A stretch of 37,758 nt of DNA from Pelagibacteraceae bacterium AG-337-I02 (GTDB lineage Bacteria > Pseudomonadota > Alphaproteobacteria > HIMB59 > GCA-002718135): the NCBI GenBank assembly GCA_003282155.1, contig QBZY01000014.1:1-37758 (forward strand), given 5' to 3'. The stretch's first letter is position 1. Each line of letters starts with the position of its first letter. Positions 9,130 through 18,061 of the stretch are shown in pieces. The notes under the pieces were generated by a model. It saw only the letters and a program-made list of their open reading frames with translations. It did no database searches and had not been told where the DNA came from. The position numbers and the translations under genes are program-made.

Positions 9130-9987
9130 ATGAAATCGAAAAATAATAATCTCTTGGGAATTTCTTTAATGCTATTGTCCATGTTCTGTCTAAGTATAAA
9201 TGATATCACGTATAAATATTTAAGCTTTCATTTTCCTGTATGGGAATCAATTTTTTTTCGAGCACTAAGTGGAAGTATTATTGCAACTTTCTTAGCAATG
9301 TATTTTGGCTTTGATAAATTAAAAACTAAAAAACCAGTTGGACATGCTATCCGAGCCCTGTCTTCTTCTGCTTGTGTCGTATTCTATATTTACGGAATTA
9401 ATAATTTAATGTTATCTGAAAACATTGCTATTGCACATTCTGCTCCCATTATTGCTGCTTTTCTTGCTGTTCCAATACTTGGTGAGAGAATTGGGATTTT
9501 TAGAACAACTGCAATATTAATTGGTTTCATAGGTGTGTTAATTATTGTTAAGCCCGGTACTGACTTATTCAAATTAGAAATACTTTATCCTCTAATATCT
9601 GCAGCTTTTATGGCTTCTGTTTATTTATCAACTAGATCAGTAATGAGTACTGATTCGAGTGTTGCAATTGTTTTTTATTACTCTTTTTCATTATTAATTA
9701 CGTCAATAATATTTTTCCCTGATAATTTTATTATGCCAAATGGAATTCAATTAATTTTTGCTATGAGTTTAGGTGTGATGGGATCACTAGGACATTTATT
9801 TATGTCTCAAGCAGCTAAATACGCAGATGTTGCAATTACTTCACCCTTTGAATACTCAGCTTTCATATTTGTAGGAATAATGGGATATTTAATTTATTCT
9901 GAGGTTCCAACTTTAAGTATTTATTTAGGGGGAACAATAATTGTTAGTACAGGAATATTTATAGCTTATAGAGAAAGAAAAAAATAG
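9130..9987 (+). CDS. EamA/DMT-superfamily transporter, ten TM
   Basis: 285 aa, almost entirely hydrophobic, with two EamA repeats (about residues 10-140 and 150-280) and roughly ten membrane helices. The repeat landmark AHSAPIIAAFLAVPILGERI ends helix 4 of repeat 1, as in drug/metabolite transporters and SAM transporters. It is divergent from the hydroxylase gene with a 50-bp gap and converges on the MmgE gene. Members export or import small metabolites across the inner membrane. In this context an amine, betaine or amino-acid derivative is plausible, but the sequence does not fix substrate or direction. Confidence 0.85.
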   Translation: MKSKNNNLLGISLMLLSMFCLSINDITYKYLSFHFPVWESIFFRALSGSIIATFLAMYFGFDKLKTKKPVGHAIRALSSSACVVFYIYGINNLMLSENIAIAHSAPIIAAFLAVPILGERIGIFRTTAILIGFIGVLIIVKPGTDLFKLEILYPLISAAFMASVYLSTRSVMSTDSSVAIVFYYSFSLLITSIIFFPDNFIMPNGIQLIFAMSLGVMGSLGHLFMSQAAKYADVAITSPFEYSAFIFVGIMGYLIYSEVPTLSIYLGGTIIVSTGIFIAYRERKK

Positions 9988-9992
9988 CTAAA

Positions 9993-11318
9993 CTAAAAAA
10001 TTATTTCTTTTAAATTTTTCTTCTTATATTTTTGATTTCTTATTTTATTTAAAATATTTTTTTTACCTCCACAGATTAAAAATTTATTATCAATATCTTC
10101 GTCTTTTAAAGGGTAATTATTTCCTCCTTTAATATGTGATATTTTTTCAATCAATATACTTCCATCATTCATTATTACATTAATTATATCAGGATACTTA
10201 GAATCATAATCTTCAAAAGTATTTGGCACTTTGTAAGTGACTAGTTTAATCTTTCTAGTCATGTTTAAACTTTTTTTATTTTTAGAAATATTTAAACTAC
10301 TTAAATCAAATTTTCCATTAATGAGAGCAGTTGCTAAACAATAACTCAATGAAAATCTAGCTTCAGTAGAATTTTTAGGTATATGAAATTTTGATACTCT
10401 GAACCAAGGTTCTGGAAACTCAATTGTAATAGATTTAATATTTTTTTTTATAAAAATTTTTTTATTTAAAATTAATCCTCCTTGTATTACTCTTTGTGAA
10501 TAACTACAAACTGGCCAAAACTTAATGAAATTTGGAAACTTAATTATAGCCTTTCCTAAATCTGATTTTTTAATATTATTATTTAATTTTTTAGAAAATT
10601 TACTACCATACAATTCAATAAATCCTCTCTCAATATTCCAAATATCTTGATTGGCTGTCCCTCCATTTTTTGCAAGTAAGGCTGACTGTACTCCTGCTTG
10701 AGAAGCAAACCCTACATGAAAAGCTTTTATATCTGTGCCGAATTGCTGTTTTAAACCAGATGAAAAACTTGTTGCAATAGAAATTGCATTTGCCATTTGA
10801 TCTGCATTTAATTTTAACACTTTAGATACTGCAGCAGCAGTTCCAATCACGCCTATTGTATTTGCTGAATGCCATCCTTTATAATAATGATCATAGCTAA
10901 GTGCTTGTCCTAATTTTATTATTAATTCATATCCTACTACCCATCCCTCATATGTTTCTTCAATTGAGATATTTTTCATTTGAGCAATAGATATAAGAGC
11001 TGAAAAAATTGGCGCACTAGGATGAGATCCTGCAACGTATTCGTAATCATCAAAGTCTAAAGACGCTGATCTGACTCCATGTAAAAAACATGCTGCAGAA
11101 ATAGATAATTTTTTTCCTCCTCCAAATATCTTAATGTTTTTTGAATTATTATTTTCTAAACAGTATTTTAAGGCAACCTTTGATTGTTTTTCTTTAACAC
11201 CTGATAATATACAAGCTAGGGTATCTATGAATGCATTTTCTGCTCTTTTATAAGTTACCTTATTGATATTAATTTTTTTTTGTGATGCCCAATTACAAAA
11301 TTTTTTATGAAAACTCAT
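9993..11318 (-). CDS. MmgE/PrpD-family protein
   Basis: 441 aa, full length. Conserved pocket residues are visible: H99 (AGSHPSAP), H150 (YKGWHSANTIG) and K198/H201 (GTDIKAFHVGFA), the pattern shared by 2-methylcitrate dehydratase and cis-aconitate decarboxylase. The family is broad and most members have no known substrate. Its start overlaps the stop... of the upstream dehydratase gene as ATGA at 11315-11318, so the two are translationally coupled. A shared route on a branched or dicarboxylic acid is likely. No methylcitrate synthase or CoA ligase is nearby, so I do not assign prpD. Confidence 0.75.
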   Translation of the reverse strand: MSFHKKFCNWASQKKININKVTYKRAENAFIDTLACILSGVKEKQSKVALKYCLENNNSKNIKIFGGGKKLSISAACFLHGVRSASLDFDDYEYVAGSHPSAPIFSALISIAQMKNISIEETYEGWVVGYELIIKLGQALSYDHYYKGWHSANTIGVIGTAAAVSKVLKLNADQMANAISIATSFSSGLKQQFGTDIKAFHVGFASQAGVQSALLAKNGGTANQDIWNIERGFIELYGSKFSKKLNNNIKKSDLGKAIIKFPNFIKFWPVCSYSQRVIQGGLILNKKIFIKKNIKSITIEFPEPWFRVSKFHIPKNSTEARFSLSYCLATALINGKFDLSSLNISKNKKSLNMTRKIKLVTYKVPNTFEDYDSKYPDIINVIMNDGSILIEKISHIKGGNNYPLKDEDIDNKFLICGGKKNILNKIRNQKYKKKNLKEIIF

Positions 11319-12148
11319 TTTTTATATTTTGCAATCATTGTAATTTCTTGTTTTTCATTAAGAATTCTTCCAATAATTTCATCATCTCGATTTTCACCAA
11401 TTTCTACAAAGAAATTATTGTTATATACTAGAGACGCTGTAGCTTTATATTCAAAAGAATTGAACTCAATTTTGTTTTTTCTAGCAAGATTTAAAAGATA
11501 AGTTGCTTGAAGAGGTGCATGGACTAATAATCCCATATGACCCTCATAATTTTTTGTATAATCATTATCATAATGAATCTTATGTCCATTAAAAGTTAAA
11601 GCAGAATATCTAAATAGCAAAGTTGATGAACTAAAAATTTCTACTTTATCAATTAATTTTAATTCGTCTTTTATTTTAGGGGTAATGGAGTTTTTATTTA
11701 TTTTTTCTCTATAAACAGCAGTTTGATCTTCTGATATTATTAGTTTATTTTTATTTAAATATTCATGATTAATATTAACAAAACATAGATTGCCTGATCT
11801 ACCTTCTTTAAATTCAATACTTGAAATTGTTGAATTTTTTATAATTTCAGATCCAATTTCAAATTCATCAAATATTTTTATTTTACCACCAGCCCACATT
11901 CTAATTTTATAAGGTAACTCAGGTAAGAAAATTCCTAATTTTGTATTTCCATCTTTGTCTAGATCATTTATTGAAGCTAAATCTGGGCATAAACATAAAA
12001 AAATTCCCTCAGGCACGATTTGATCACTTAAACAGTTTTGATCAATTGTTTTTTTTAAATGATCAACTAATCGAGGAGTAATAATATCACTTCTTGAAAT
12101 TTTCTTTCCAATCCAATCTTTGTAATTATTCATATTTAAATTACTCAA
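11315..12148 (-). CDS. FAS1-like dehydratase / MaoC-type (mesaconyl-C4-CoA hydratase-like)
   Basis: 277 aa double-hotdog protein. The C-terminal half carries the hydratase-2 motif LFRYSALTFNGHKIHYD, whose Asp/His pair activates water, followed by GLLVHAPLQATYLL, characteristic of the HTD2 and mesaconyl-C4-CoA hydratase group. The N-terminal half is the FAS1-like, non-catalytic hotdog. It forms a two-gene operon with MmgE/PrpD (ATGA overlap). Expected reaction: reversible hydration of an enoyl-CoA, possibly a branched dicarboxylyl-CoA. The start at 12148 could be shortened to a Met a few codons in (SNLNM). It is divergent from the GMC oxidoreductase (45-bp gap). Confidence 0.7.
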   Translation of the reverse strand: MSNLNMNNYKDWIGKKISRSDIITPRLVDHLKKTIDQNCLSDQIVPEGIFLCLCPDLASINDLDKDGNTKLGIFLPELPYKIRMWAGGKIKIFDEFEIGSEIIKNSTISSIEFKEGRSGNLCFVNINHEYLNKNKLIISEDQTAVYREKINKNSITPKIKDELKLIDKVEIFSSSTLLFRYSALTFNGHKIHYDNDYTKNYEGHMGLLVHAPLQATYLLNLARKNKIEFNSFEYKATASLVYNNNFFVEIGENRDDEIIGRILNEKQEITMIAKYKK

Positions 12149-12193
12149 GTTTACTTATAAATTAATTATTAGTATAATTTATATTTTAAAAAA

Positions 12194-13834
12194 ATGAAAA
12201 AAACATTTGACTATATAATAGCAGGAGGAGGTTCTGCTGGCTGTACATTAGCCTCAAGATTATCTGAAAATAAAGATATAAAGGTATTACTAATAGAAGC
12301 AGGGGGGTCAGGAAAAAGTTTATTCACTCAAATGCCTGGTGGTAACGGATACATTTTTGGAAATCCTAAATTTGATTGGGGTTTTGAGTCAATACCTCAA
12401 CCTTCTTTAAATAATAGAAAAATTTTATACCCTAGAGGTAAAGGACTAGGAGGATCTTCTCTTTTAAACGGTATGATTTACATGAGAGGCGCTCCAGGTG
12501 ATTTTAATAGGTGGAGACAAAAGGGCTTAGAGGGTTGGTCATATAATGATGTATTACCATATTTCAAAAGATCTGCTTCAGCTTTTCATAGAGAAAAAAA
12601 TGAATATCACTCACATTCAGGTCCTTTAAAACTTACACCAGCTGGTAATTACAATTCAATCGATAAAGCATTTATTGATGCATGTGTTGAAGCTGGAGCA
12701 GAAATTAATAATGATTTTTACAATGGCAATCTAAATGGAGTAGGCCGGTATGATGTTAAAGTATGGAAGGGAAAAAGACAATCATCTGCAGAAGCTTATT
12801 TGAAATTTAAACCTAGCAACTTAACAATTTATAAAAATACATCTGTAATAAAAATTTTAATTGAGAAAAATAAAGCTAAAGGATTACTTTTATCAAATGG
12901 TGAAGTTTATGCATCATCAGAGGTAATATTGTCTTTAGGAGCATTCGGTAGTCCCAAATGTTTAATGTTGTCAGGAATTGGCCCAGAAGAACATTTAAAA
13001 GAAAAAAATATAGAATTATTAATTAATTTACCTGGAGTAGGTGAAAACCTTCACGATCATCCTGTTATGCCAATGAATTGGGCTTTTCAAAACAACAATT
13101 TAAGTTTCTCTAAATATCAAAGGATCGATAGAGCTATTATTTTGGGATTAAAATATATTTTATTTAAACAAGGATTAGCCGCTGCTCCTTTTTGGTCAAC
13201 AAATCTATTTCATTCAATAAGAGAAAAAGATATGCCTGAAATACAAGTGTTCATGACACCTATGTGTTTTAAAGAAGAAAAAGATAACTGGTCTATGAGT
13301 TTAGATAATTTATTAAATTTTGGTTCATTATTTTTTTCTAGAGGTAAAAAAGCTTTTCCAGGATTACACTTTCAAATTAATTTATTAAGACCAAAGAGCA
13401 CAGGAAGTGTAAAACTTAAAAGCTCAAATCCTAATGATGAACTTGATATAAATCCAAATTGGTTCATCGATCCATCTGATATGGAAGATATGATAGAAGG
13501 GATGAAGCATACAAGAGAAGTATTATCAAAACCCAGTTTAGCAAAAATTGTTTCGGAAGAATTACTTCCAGGAAAAAAAACAAAAAGTGATGAGGATTTA
13601 AAAGAGTCAGTTCGAAATCATGTACAAACAGGCCATCATCCTGCATCTACTTGCGCAATGGGTTCCAGTAATAACAAAATGGCGGTACTTGATAATCAGT
13701 TTAAAGTTAGAGGAATAGACAATCTGAGAGTAGTAGATGCATCTTCTTTCCCAGATATGATAAGTGGAAATATAAACGCATCTGTAATTATGTTAGCAGA
13801 AAAAGCATCAGATATGATATTAAAAATTAATTAA
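12194..13834 (+). CDS. GMC-family FAD oxidoreductase (choline dehydrogenase-like)
   Basis: 546 aa. The FAD dinucleotide-binding motif is at the N-terminus (DYIIAGGGSAGCTLASRL), GMC signature 1 near residue 85 (PRGKGLGGSSLLNGM) and signature 2 near 255 (GAFGSPKCLMLSGIGP). The active-site His lies in GHHPASTCAMG, and the end carries the usual NASVIMLAEK. Such enzymes oxidise primary alcohols to aldehydes. An aldehyde dehydrogenase follows 45 nt downstream, so the pair probably performs alcohol to aldehyde to acid, as BetA-BetB do. The residue pattern is closer to generic alcohol dehydrogenases (AlkJ-like) than to BetA, so choline is only one possibility. Confidence 0.8.
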   Translation: MKKTFDYIIAGGGSAGCTLASRLSENKDIKVLLIEAGGSGKSLFTQMPGGNGYIFGNPKFDWGFESIPQPSLNNRKILYPRGKGLGGSSLLNGMIYMRGAPGDFNRWRQKGLEGWSYNDVLPYFKRSASAFHREKNEYHSHSGPLKLTPAGNYNSIDKAFIDACVEAGAEINNDFYNGNLNGVGRYDVKVWKGKRQSSAEAYLKFKPSNLTIYKNTSVIKILIEKNKAKGLLLSNGEVYASSEVILSLGAFGSPKCLMLSGIGPEEHLKEKNIELLINLPGVGENLHDHPVMPMNWAFQNNNLSFSKYQRIDRAIILGLKYILFKQGLAAAPFWSTNLFHSIREKDMPEIQVFMTPMCFKEEKDNWSMSLDNLLNFGSLFFSRGKKAFPGLHFQINLLRPKSTGSVKLKSSNPNDELDINPNWFIDPSDMEDMIEGMKHTREVLSKPSLAKIVSEELLPGKKTKSDEDLKESVRNHVQTGHHPASTCAMGSSNNKMAVLDNQFKVRGIDNLRVVDASSFPDMISGNINASVIMLAEKASDMILKIN

Positions 13835-13879
13835 TCACAAATAAGTTGACCAATGAAAATATTTAAGTTTAAATAAATT

Positions 13880-15352
13880 ATGTCTGAAATTCAAACCTAC
13901 AAATTTTATGCAGCAAATAAATGGCATGACCCTTCTTCTGAAAAATATTTTGAAAGTGAGGATCCATCAATAGGTAAAGTATGGGCAAAGGTCCCTGACT
14001 GTAATGAAAAAGATATTAATCTTGCAGTATCATCTGCTAAACGTGCTTATTATGATAGTCCTTATGGTAAAATGCATCCAGCAGAAAGAGGGAGAACATT
14101 AACTAGAATTGGAGATATTATTGCTAAAAATGCAGAACGCATTGGAAAAATAGAAACTAAAGACAACGGCAAACTTCCAAAAAATATAACTCCTTCTTTA
14201 ACTAGCTGGCAGACTGAGAGTTTTTATTATTATGCAGGTATGTGTGACAAATATGAAGGTAGACTGATACCCTCAGAAGTTCCAAATATGCATAATTATT
14301 TGAAATGGGAACCATTTGGAGTTGTTGCACTCATTCTACCTTGGAACTCACCAATTGGAACATTAATCTGGAAATTGGCACCAGCAATAGCAGCAGGCAA
14401 TACTGTTGTAATTAAACCTTCAGAAAGAGCATCGTGCTCTACATTAGAGTTAATGAAAATTTTAGAAGAAGCCGATCTTCCTGAAGGTTTAATTAATGTT
14501 GTTACTGGTTTTGGTCCTACCACTGGTGCACCTCTTATTGAACACCAAGATGTTAGAATGATAAGTTTTACAGGCGGAACAAAAGGGGGGAGTGCAGCTA
14601 GTTTAAGTGCATCCAAAAACGTTAAACCTATTATTATGGAGTTAGGAGGAAAATCACCACAAATTATATTTAAAGATGCTGATTTAACTTTATCAGTTAA
14701 TGGAGTTGTTTCAGGAATCTTTCCAGTTTCAGGTCATAGCTGTATTTCAGGATCAAGAATATTAGTACATAAAGATATAAAAGATAAATTTACTCAAAAT
14801 TTATTAGAAGTTGTTAAAATAGCTAAAGTTGGTCACCCAAATGATACAGCAACACAAATAGGGCCTATAGCAAATAAAGAGCAATATGATTTTATTTTAT
14901 CTAAGATAGAAGCGGCTGAAAAAAGAGGTTTAAAATTATTAATTGATGGAAGAAAAGAACAAAAATCTGAAGGGTACTATATTGGACCAACTATTTTTGA
15001 TAATGTTCCAAATGAAGATGATTTAGCTCAAAATGAAGTATTTGGACCTGTCGCCTCAATACAATCTTGGGATAATGAAGATGAAGTAATTAAAATTGCA
15101 AACGATACTATTTATGGACTTGCAGCAGGTATTTGGACTAAGGATACTAATAAAGCTATACGTTTAGCAGATAAGATAGAGGCTGGAACTGTTTATATAA
15201 ATAATTATTTTAATGCTTCTACTCAATCTCCAGTTGGAGGTTTCAAGCAATCAGGATACGGTCGTGAAAATGGATGGGAGGGAATGCAAAGTTTCATGCA
15301 GACTAAATCTACATGGTTAGCTACAAATCCATCTCAACCAAACCCATTTTAA
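13880..15352 (+). CDS. Aldehyde dehydrogenase, partner of the upstream GMC enzyme
   Basis: 490 aa with N156 (LPWNSPIG), E254 (IMELGGKSP) and nucleophile C288 (SGHSCISGSR). The motif after ELGGK is the standard SPQIIF, unlike the ALDH at 6508, and the two are clearly separate paralogues. The gap to the GMC gene is 45 nt with no terminator, so they form one operon. It would oxidise the aldehyde from the GMC step to a carboxylate with NAD(P)+. Betaine aldehyde and other omega-onium aldehydes are good candidates in this neighbourhood, but this is inference. It converges on the crotonase gene with 7 nt between stops. Confidence 0.85.
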   Translation: MSEIQTYKFYAANKWHDPSSEKYFESEDPSIGKVWAKVPDCNEKDINLAVSSAKRAYYDSPYGKMHPAERGRTLTRIGDIIAKNAERIGKIETKDNGKLPKNITPSLTSWQTESFYYYAGMCDKYEGRLIPSEVPNMHNYLKWEPFGVVALILPWNSPIGTLIWKLAPAIAAGNTVVIKPSERASCSTLELMKILEEADLPEGLINVVTGFGPTTGAPLIEHQDVRMISFTGGTKGGSAASLSASKNVKPIIMELGGKSPQIIFKDADLTLSVNGVVSGIFPVSGHSCISGSRILVHKDIKDKFTQNLLEVVKIAKVGHPNDTATQIGPIANKEQYDFILSKIEAAEKRGLKLLIDGRKEQKSEGYYIGPTIFDNVPNEDDLAQNEVFGPVASIQSWDNEDEVIKIANDTIYGLAAGIWTKDTNKAIRLADKIEAGTVYINNYFNASTQSPVGGFKQSGYGRENGWEGMQSFMQTKSTWLATNPSQPNPF

Positions 15353-15359
15353 GAAGTAA

Positions 15360-16151
15360 TTATTCTTTCCAGTTTGGCTCTCTTTTTTCTAAAAAAGCTT
15401 CAATACCTTCCTTGGAATCATCATGTAACATATTTTCCGTCATTACATTTGAAGTAAAAGTATATGCGTCTTCTAAATTCATATCTTTTTGTTTGTAAAA
15501 AGCTTCTTTACCAATTTTTATAGTATTAGAAGATTTAGATGATATTTTTTTAGCAATTTGAAATACATTTTCTTTTAAATTATCTTCTTCAAAGACATCA
15601 TTTATTAAACCAATCCTTAATGCTTTATTTGCATCTATAAGATCTCCAGTGAGAAGCATTTCCATAGCTTGCTTTTTACCTACAGTTCTTGATAATGGAA
15701 CCATTGGTGTAGAACAAAATAATCCAATATTAACACCAGGAGTTGCATACTTTGCTCTCCTACTTGAGTAAGCTAAATCACAGCTAGAAATTAACTGACA
15801 GCCTGCTGCAGTAGCGATACCATCAACCATAGCTATAACTGGTTTATTATTTTCATTAATTTTCAGCATAAGTTGAGAGCACATTTGAAATATTTTTTTA
15901 AAATAGCTTTCACCTTTGTCCTTTTGCAATCTTTGTGAATTTAAATCTTTTAAATTATGTCCTGCACAAAAAATATTACCTTTTGATGATAAAATAATTA
16001 CTTTTACTTCATTATCTTTATCAGCAATATCTAGTGCTGATGTTAATTCATTGATCATGTTTTCACTTAAAGTATTTTGGTTTCTCTGGTCATTAAGAAT
16101 AATATTAAAAATATTATTATTTTTTTCGTTTAATATTAGATTAAAATTCAT
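15360..16151 (-). CDS. Crotonase-fold protein, ECHDC3-like, catalytic Glu residues missing
   Basis: 263 aa crotonase. The oxyanion-hole strands are present (FCAGHNL around 61-67 and AAGCQL around 115-120). Where hydratases have their two catalytic Glu residues, this protein has Q119 (AAGCQLISSCD) and G139 (YATPGVNIGLFCSTP). The phrase TPGVNIGLFCSTP and the ending (FLEKREPNWK) match the ECHDC3 branch of vertebrates and bacteria, whose activity is unclear. It is therefore not a standard hydratase and not a convincing DmdD. It is the last gene of the long minus-strand operon, directly after the OsmC gene, with no gap. Confidence 0.85.
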   Translation of the reverse strand: MNFNLILNEKNNNIFNIILNDQRNQNTLSENMINELTSALDIADKDNEVKVIILSSKGNIFCAGHNLKDLNSQRLQKDKGESYFKKIFQMCSQLMLKINENNKPVIAMVDGIATAAGCQLISSCDLAYSSRRAKYATPGVNIGLFCSTPMVPLSRTVGKKQAMEMLLTGDLIDANKALRIGLINDVFEEDNLKENVFQIAKKISSKSSNTIKIGKEAFYKQKDMNLEDAYTFTSNVMTENMLHDDSKEGIEAFLEKREPNWKE

Positions 16152-16598
16152 TTAATTGATTTGAATTTCAACATCTTTAGATAGAGAATTAGCGATAAAA
16201 CAATACTTATGTGATCTCTCTTTCATCTTTTTCATTTCTTCATCAGAAATATTGAAATTTTCTTCAAATACTATAGCTGGATTTAGCTCTATTTTGTTGA
16301 CGTACATTCTTCCCTCTGTATTTTTTCCTAAATACGAAATTGCTTTATCTTTATAATTAATAACTGGCCATTTCATTTTTGCAGCTAAAGCTAAGAATGT
16401 CATCATAAAACAACTACTTACAGCTGCAGCTAGTTTTTGCTCTGGATTAATATTAGTTTCGCTTCCTCCATAATCTGGAGATGATCCCGCATCAATAGAT
16501 ACATTTTCGTTAAGCATTACTGTGTGATCAGTTAAGTATTTTCCAAATTCGAGTTTTTGATCTCCTAATTCCCACTTTAATTCGATTGAATGACTCAT
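16152..16598 (-). CDS. OsmC/Ohr-family protein
   Basis: 148 aa from the ATG at 16598, placed 1 nt after the stop of the DmdA-like gene. An in-frame ATG at 16646 would add 16 residues inside that gene and is less likely. The two redox Cys of the family are C63 (SSCFMMTFLALA) and C133 (HKYCFIANSL). OsmC proteins reduce organic hydroperoxides, though many marine members have unknown substrates. Sitting between a methyl-sulfur demethylase and a crotonase-like protein, it may handle a reactive sulfur or peroxide by-product such as methanethiol-derived oxidants; that is inference. Confidence 0.85.
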   Translation of the reverse strand: MSHSIELKWELGDQKLEFGKYLTDHTVMLNENVSIDAGSSPDYGGSETNINPEQKLAAAVSSCFMMTFLALAAKMKWPVINYKDKAISYLGKNTEGRMYVNKIELNPAIVFEENFNISDEEMKKMKERSHKYCFIANSLSKDVEIQIN

Positions 16599-16599
16599 T

Positions 16600-17721
16600 T
16601 TAAGAATAATTAAAAGGTAGTGAGCACACTTTACCTTTTCTCTCAATGTTGTCTGGTGTTAATACGATAACATCCTGCCCATCATTCCAATAGTCTCTAT
16701 CAACCATTGATAGCCCAATATTGGTTTTTAAAAACGGTGAATAAATACCAGAGGTGATATTACCAATTTGAAATCTATTTTTTGAGTATACAGGAAAAGG
16801 TATTGTGCACGGAGGAGTCGGGGACCCATCAAAAGTAATTCCTTTTATTTTTTTTTCTATTCCATTTTTTAATATTTTTTTTAGTGCATTTTTTCCAATG
16901 AAATCATGAGATAAATTGTTACAATAATTATCAAATCCACATTCAATTGGATTATTTTCTAAAGTGAATTCATTACCATAAGATAATAAACCACCTTCTA
17001 TTCTATCAATTAAATTTGGACATCCAGGTGAAATATTAAATTCTTTTCCTGCTTCCCAAATAGTTTCCCAAAGTTTTTTTCCTAAACCAAAACCTTTCAG
17101 ATAAATCTCAAAACCATCTTGTTTGCTATAACCTGATCTTGCAATTATTTGTTTTGTTCCTTCAAATTCAAAAAAAGAAAAATGAAAGAATTTTAATTTT
17201 TTAATTTTTTGACCAAATATAGAAGACATTAATTCTTCAGATTTTGGCCCTTGAATTGCTAAGGGGTAAACATCAGGCTCAATAATATTAACTTTAAAAT
17301 TTTTTCCTACCGCTAATCCTTTTGCCCAAAGTATAACATCTGAATCTGCAACTGATAGCCAATATTTATTTTCACTTAATTTTAAAAGAACAGGATCATT
17401 AATCATTCCAGCATTTTCATCTATCATTGGAAAATAATAACACTTACCAATTGGCATATGCTTAATAGATCTAGGTGACATAAGCTCAACTAATTTTTCA
17501 GAATCAACTCCTTCTATTTGAACTTGCCTTTGACAAGATACATCCCATATCTGAGCATTTTGAGATAAGTGCCAATAATCTTCTTCTACTGTTGCTTTAT
17601 ATGATTTTGGAAGAAGCATATGATTTACAACAGTAAAACCACTTACACCAGCTTCAATTACTTTTTCTGTATAAGGAGTTCTCCTAATACGTCTCGACAT
17701 GTTTAATCCTGAATTACTCAT
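16600..17721 (-). CDS. dmdA: DmdA-like DMSP demethylase (GcvT family)
   Basis: 373 aa, close in length to Pelagibacter DmdA (about 369). The N-terminal stretch RRIRRTPYTEKVIEAGV, then FTVVNHMLLP, EEDYWHL and WDVSCQRQVQIEG, follow the order and wording I recall from marine DmdA proteins, as do YPLAIQGPKSEELM, IARSGYSKQDGFEIYL and GCPNLIDRIEGGLLSYGN. DmdA moves a methyl from dimethylsulfoniopropionate to tetrahydrofolate, giving methylmercaptopropionate. No dmdB or dmdC is in the window. The start may instead be the Met at 17700. It sits in an operon between a transthyretin-like gene (1-nt gap) and OsmC. A non-DMSP member of the same clade is the main alternative. Confidence 0.7.
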   Translation of the reverse strand: MSNSGLNMSRRIRRTPYTEKVIEAGVSGFTVVNHMLLPKSYKATVEEDYWHLSQNAQIWDVSCQRQVQIEGVDSEKLVELMSPRSIKHMPIGKCYYFPMIDENAGMINDPVLLKLSENKYWLSVADSDVILWAKGLAVGKNFKVNIIEPDVYPLAIQGPKSEELMSSIFGQKIKKLKFFHFSFFEFEGTKQIIARSGYSKQDGFEIYLKGFGLGKKLWETIWEAGKEFNISPGCPNLIDRIEGGLLSYGNEFTLENNPIECGFDNYCNNLSHDFIGKNALKKILKNGIEKKIKGITFDGSPTPPCTIPFPVYSKNRFQIGNITSGIYSPFLKTNIGLSMVDRDYWNDGQDVIVLTPDNIERKGKVCSLPFNYS

Positions 17722-17722
17722 T

Positions 17723-18058
17723 TTATTTAGACCACCAAATTGAATAACTATTTGGTGAAATGATTAAAGGTATATGATATTTTTTTTCTGAATCTTTCAT
17801 TTTAAATTTAACACTTATTGAATTAATTATTTCACTAGTATTTCTAAAATATTTACCTGAATTAATTATCATTTCATAATCACTTTCACAATCTTCTTTC
17901 GTTAATTCAAATTCTTTAAGCATTCTACCAGAGCTATCTGTTTTATCTTCTAGAAATACAACTTTGTTATCATTATTTGATTTATAAATTATAATTTCTA
18001 CATCGCTTGCATGCGTACCATCTATGGAGTTTAGTAAATGTGTAGAAAAAATAGCCAT
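17723..18058 (-). CDS. Transthyretin-like / 5-hydroxyisourate hydrolase-like protein lacking YRGS
   Basis: 111 aa, the normal HIUase length. The family's catalytic residues are visible: H7 (FSTHLLN), R45 (DSSGRML) and H95 (KYHIPLIISP). The signature C-terminal tetrapeptide YRGS, which completes the active-site channel of HIUases, is replaced by IWWSK. No other purine-degradation gene is nearby. It lies 3 nt after the ThDP gene and 1 nt before the DmdA-like gene, so it belongs to this catabolic operon. It may be a repurposed hydrolase for a lactone-like intermediate, or a subunit or chaperone of a neighbour; undecided. Confidence 0.75.
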   Translation of the reverse strand: MAIFSTHLLNSIDGTHASDVEIIIYKSNNDNKVVFLEDKTDSSGRMLKEFELTKEDCESDYEMIINSGKYFRNTSEIINSISVKFKMKDSEKKYHIPLIISPNSYSIWWSK

Positions 18059-18061
18059 AAT

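Noticed and set aside
15360-16151. Crotonase as DmdD (methylthioacryloyl-CoA hydratase)
   Set aside because: Both catalytic Glu positions are replaced (Q119, G139), and the sequence matches ECHDC3 instead.
17723-18058. A urate-degradation HIU hydrolase
   Set aside because: YRGS is missing and no urate or allantoin gene accompanies it.
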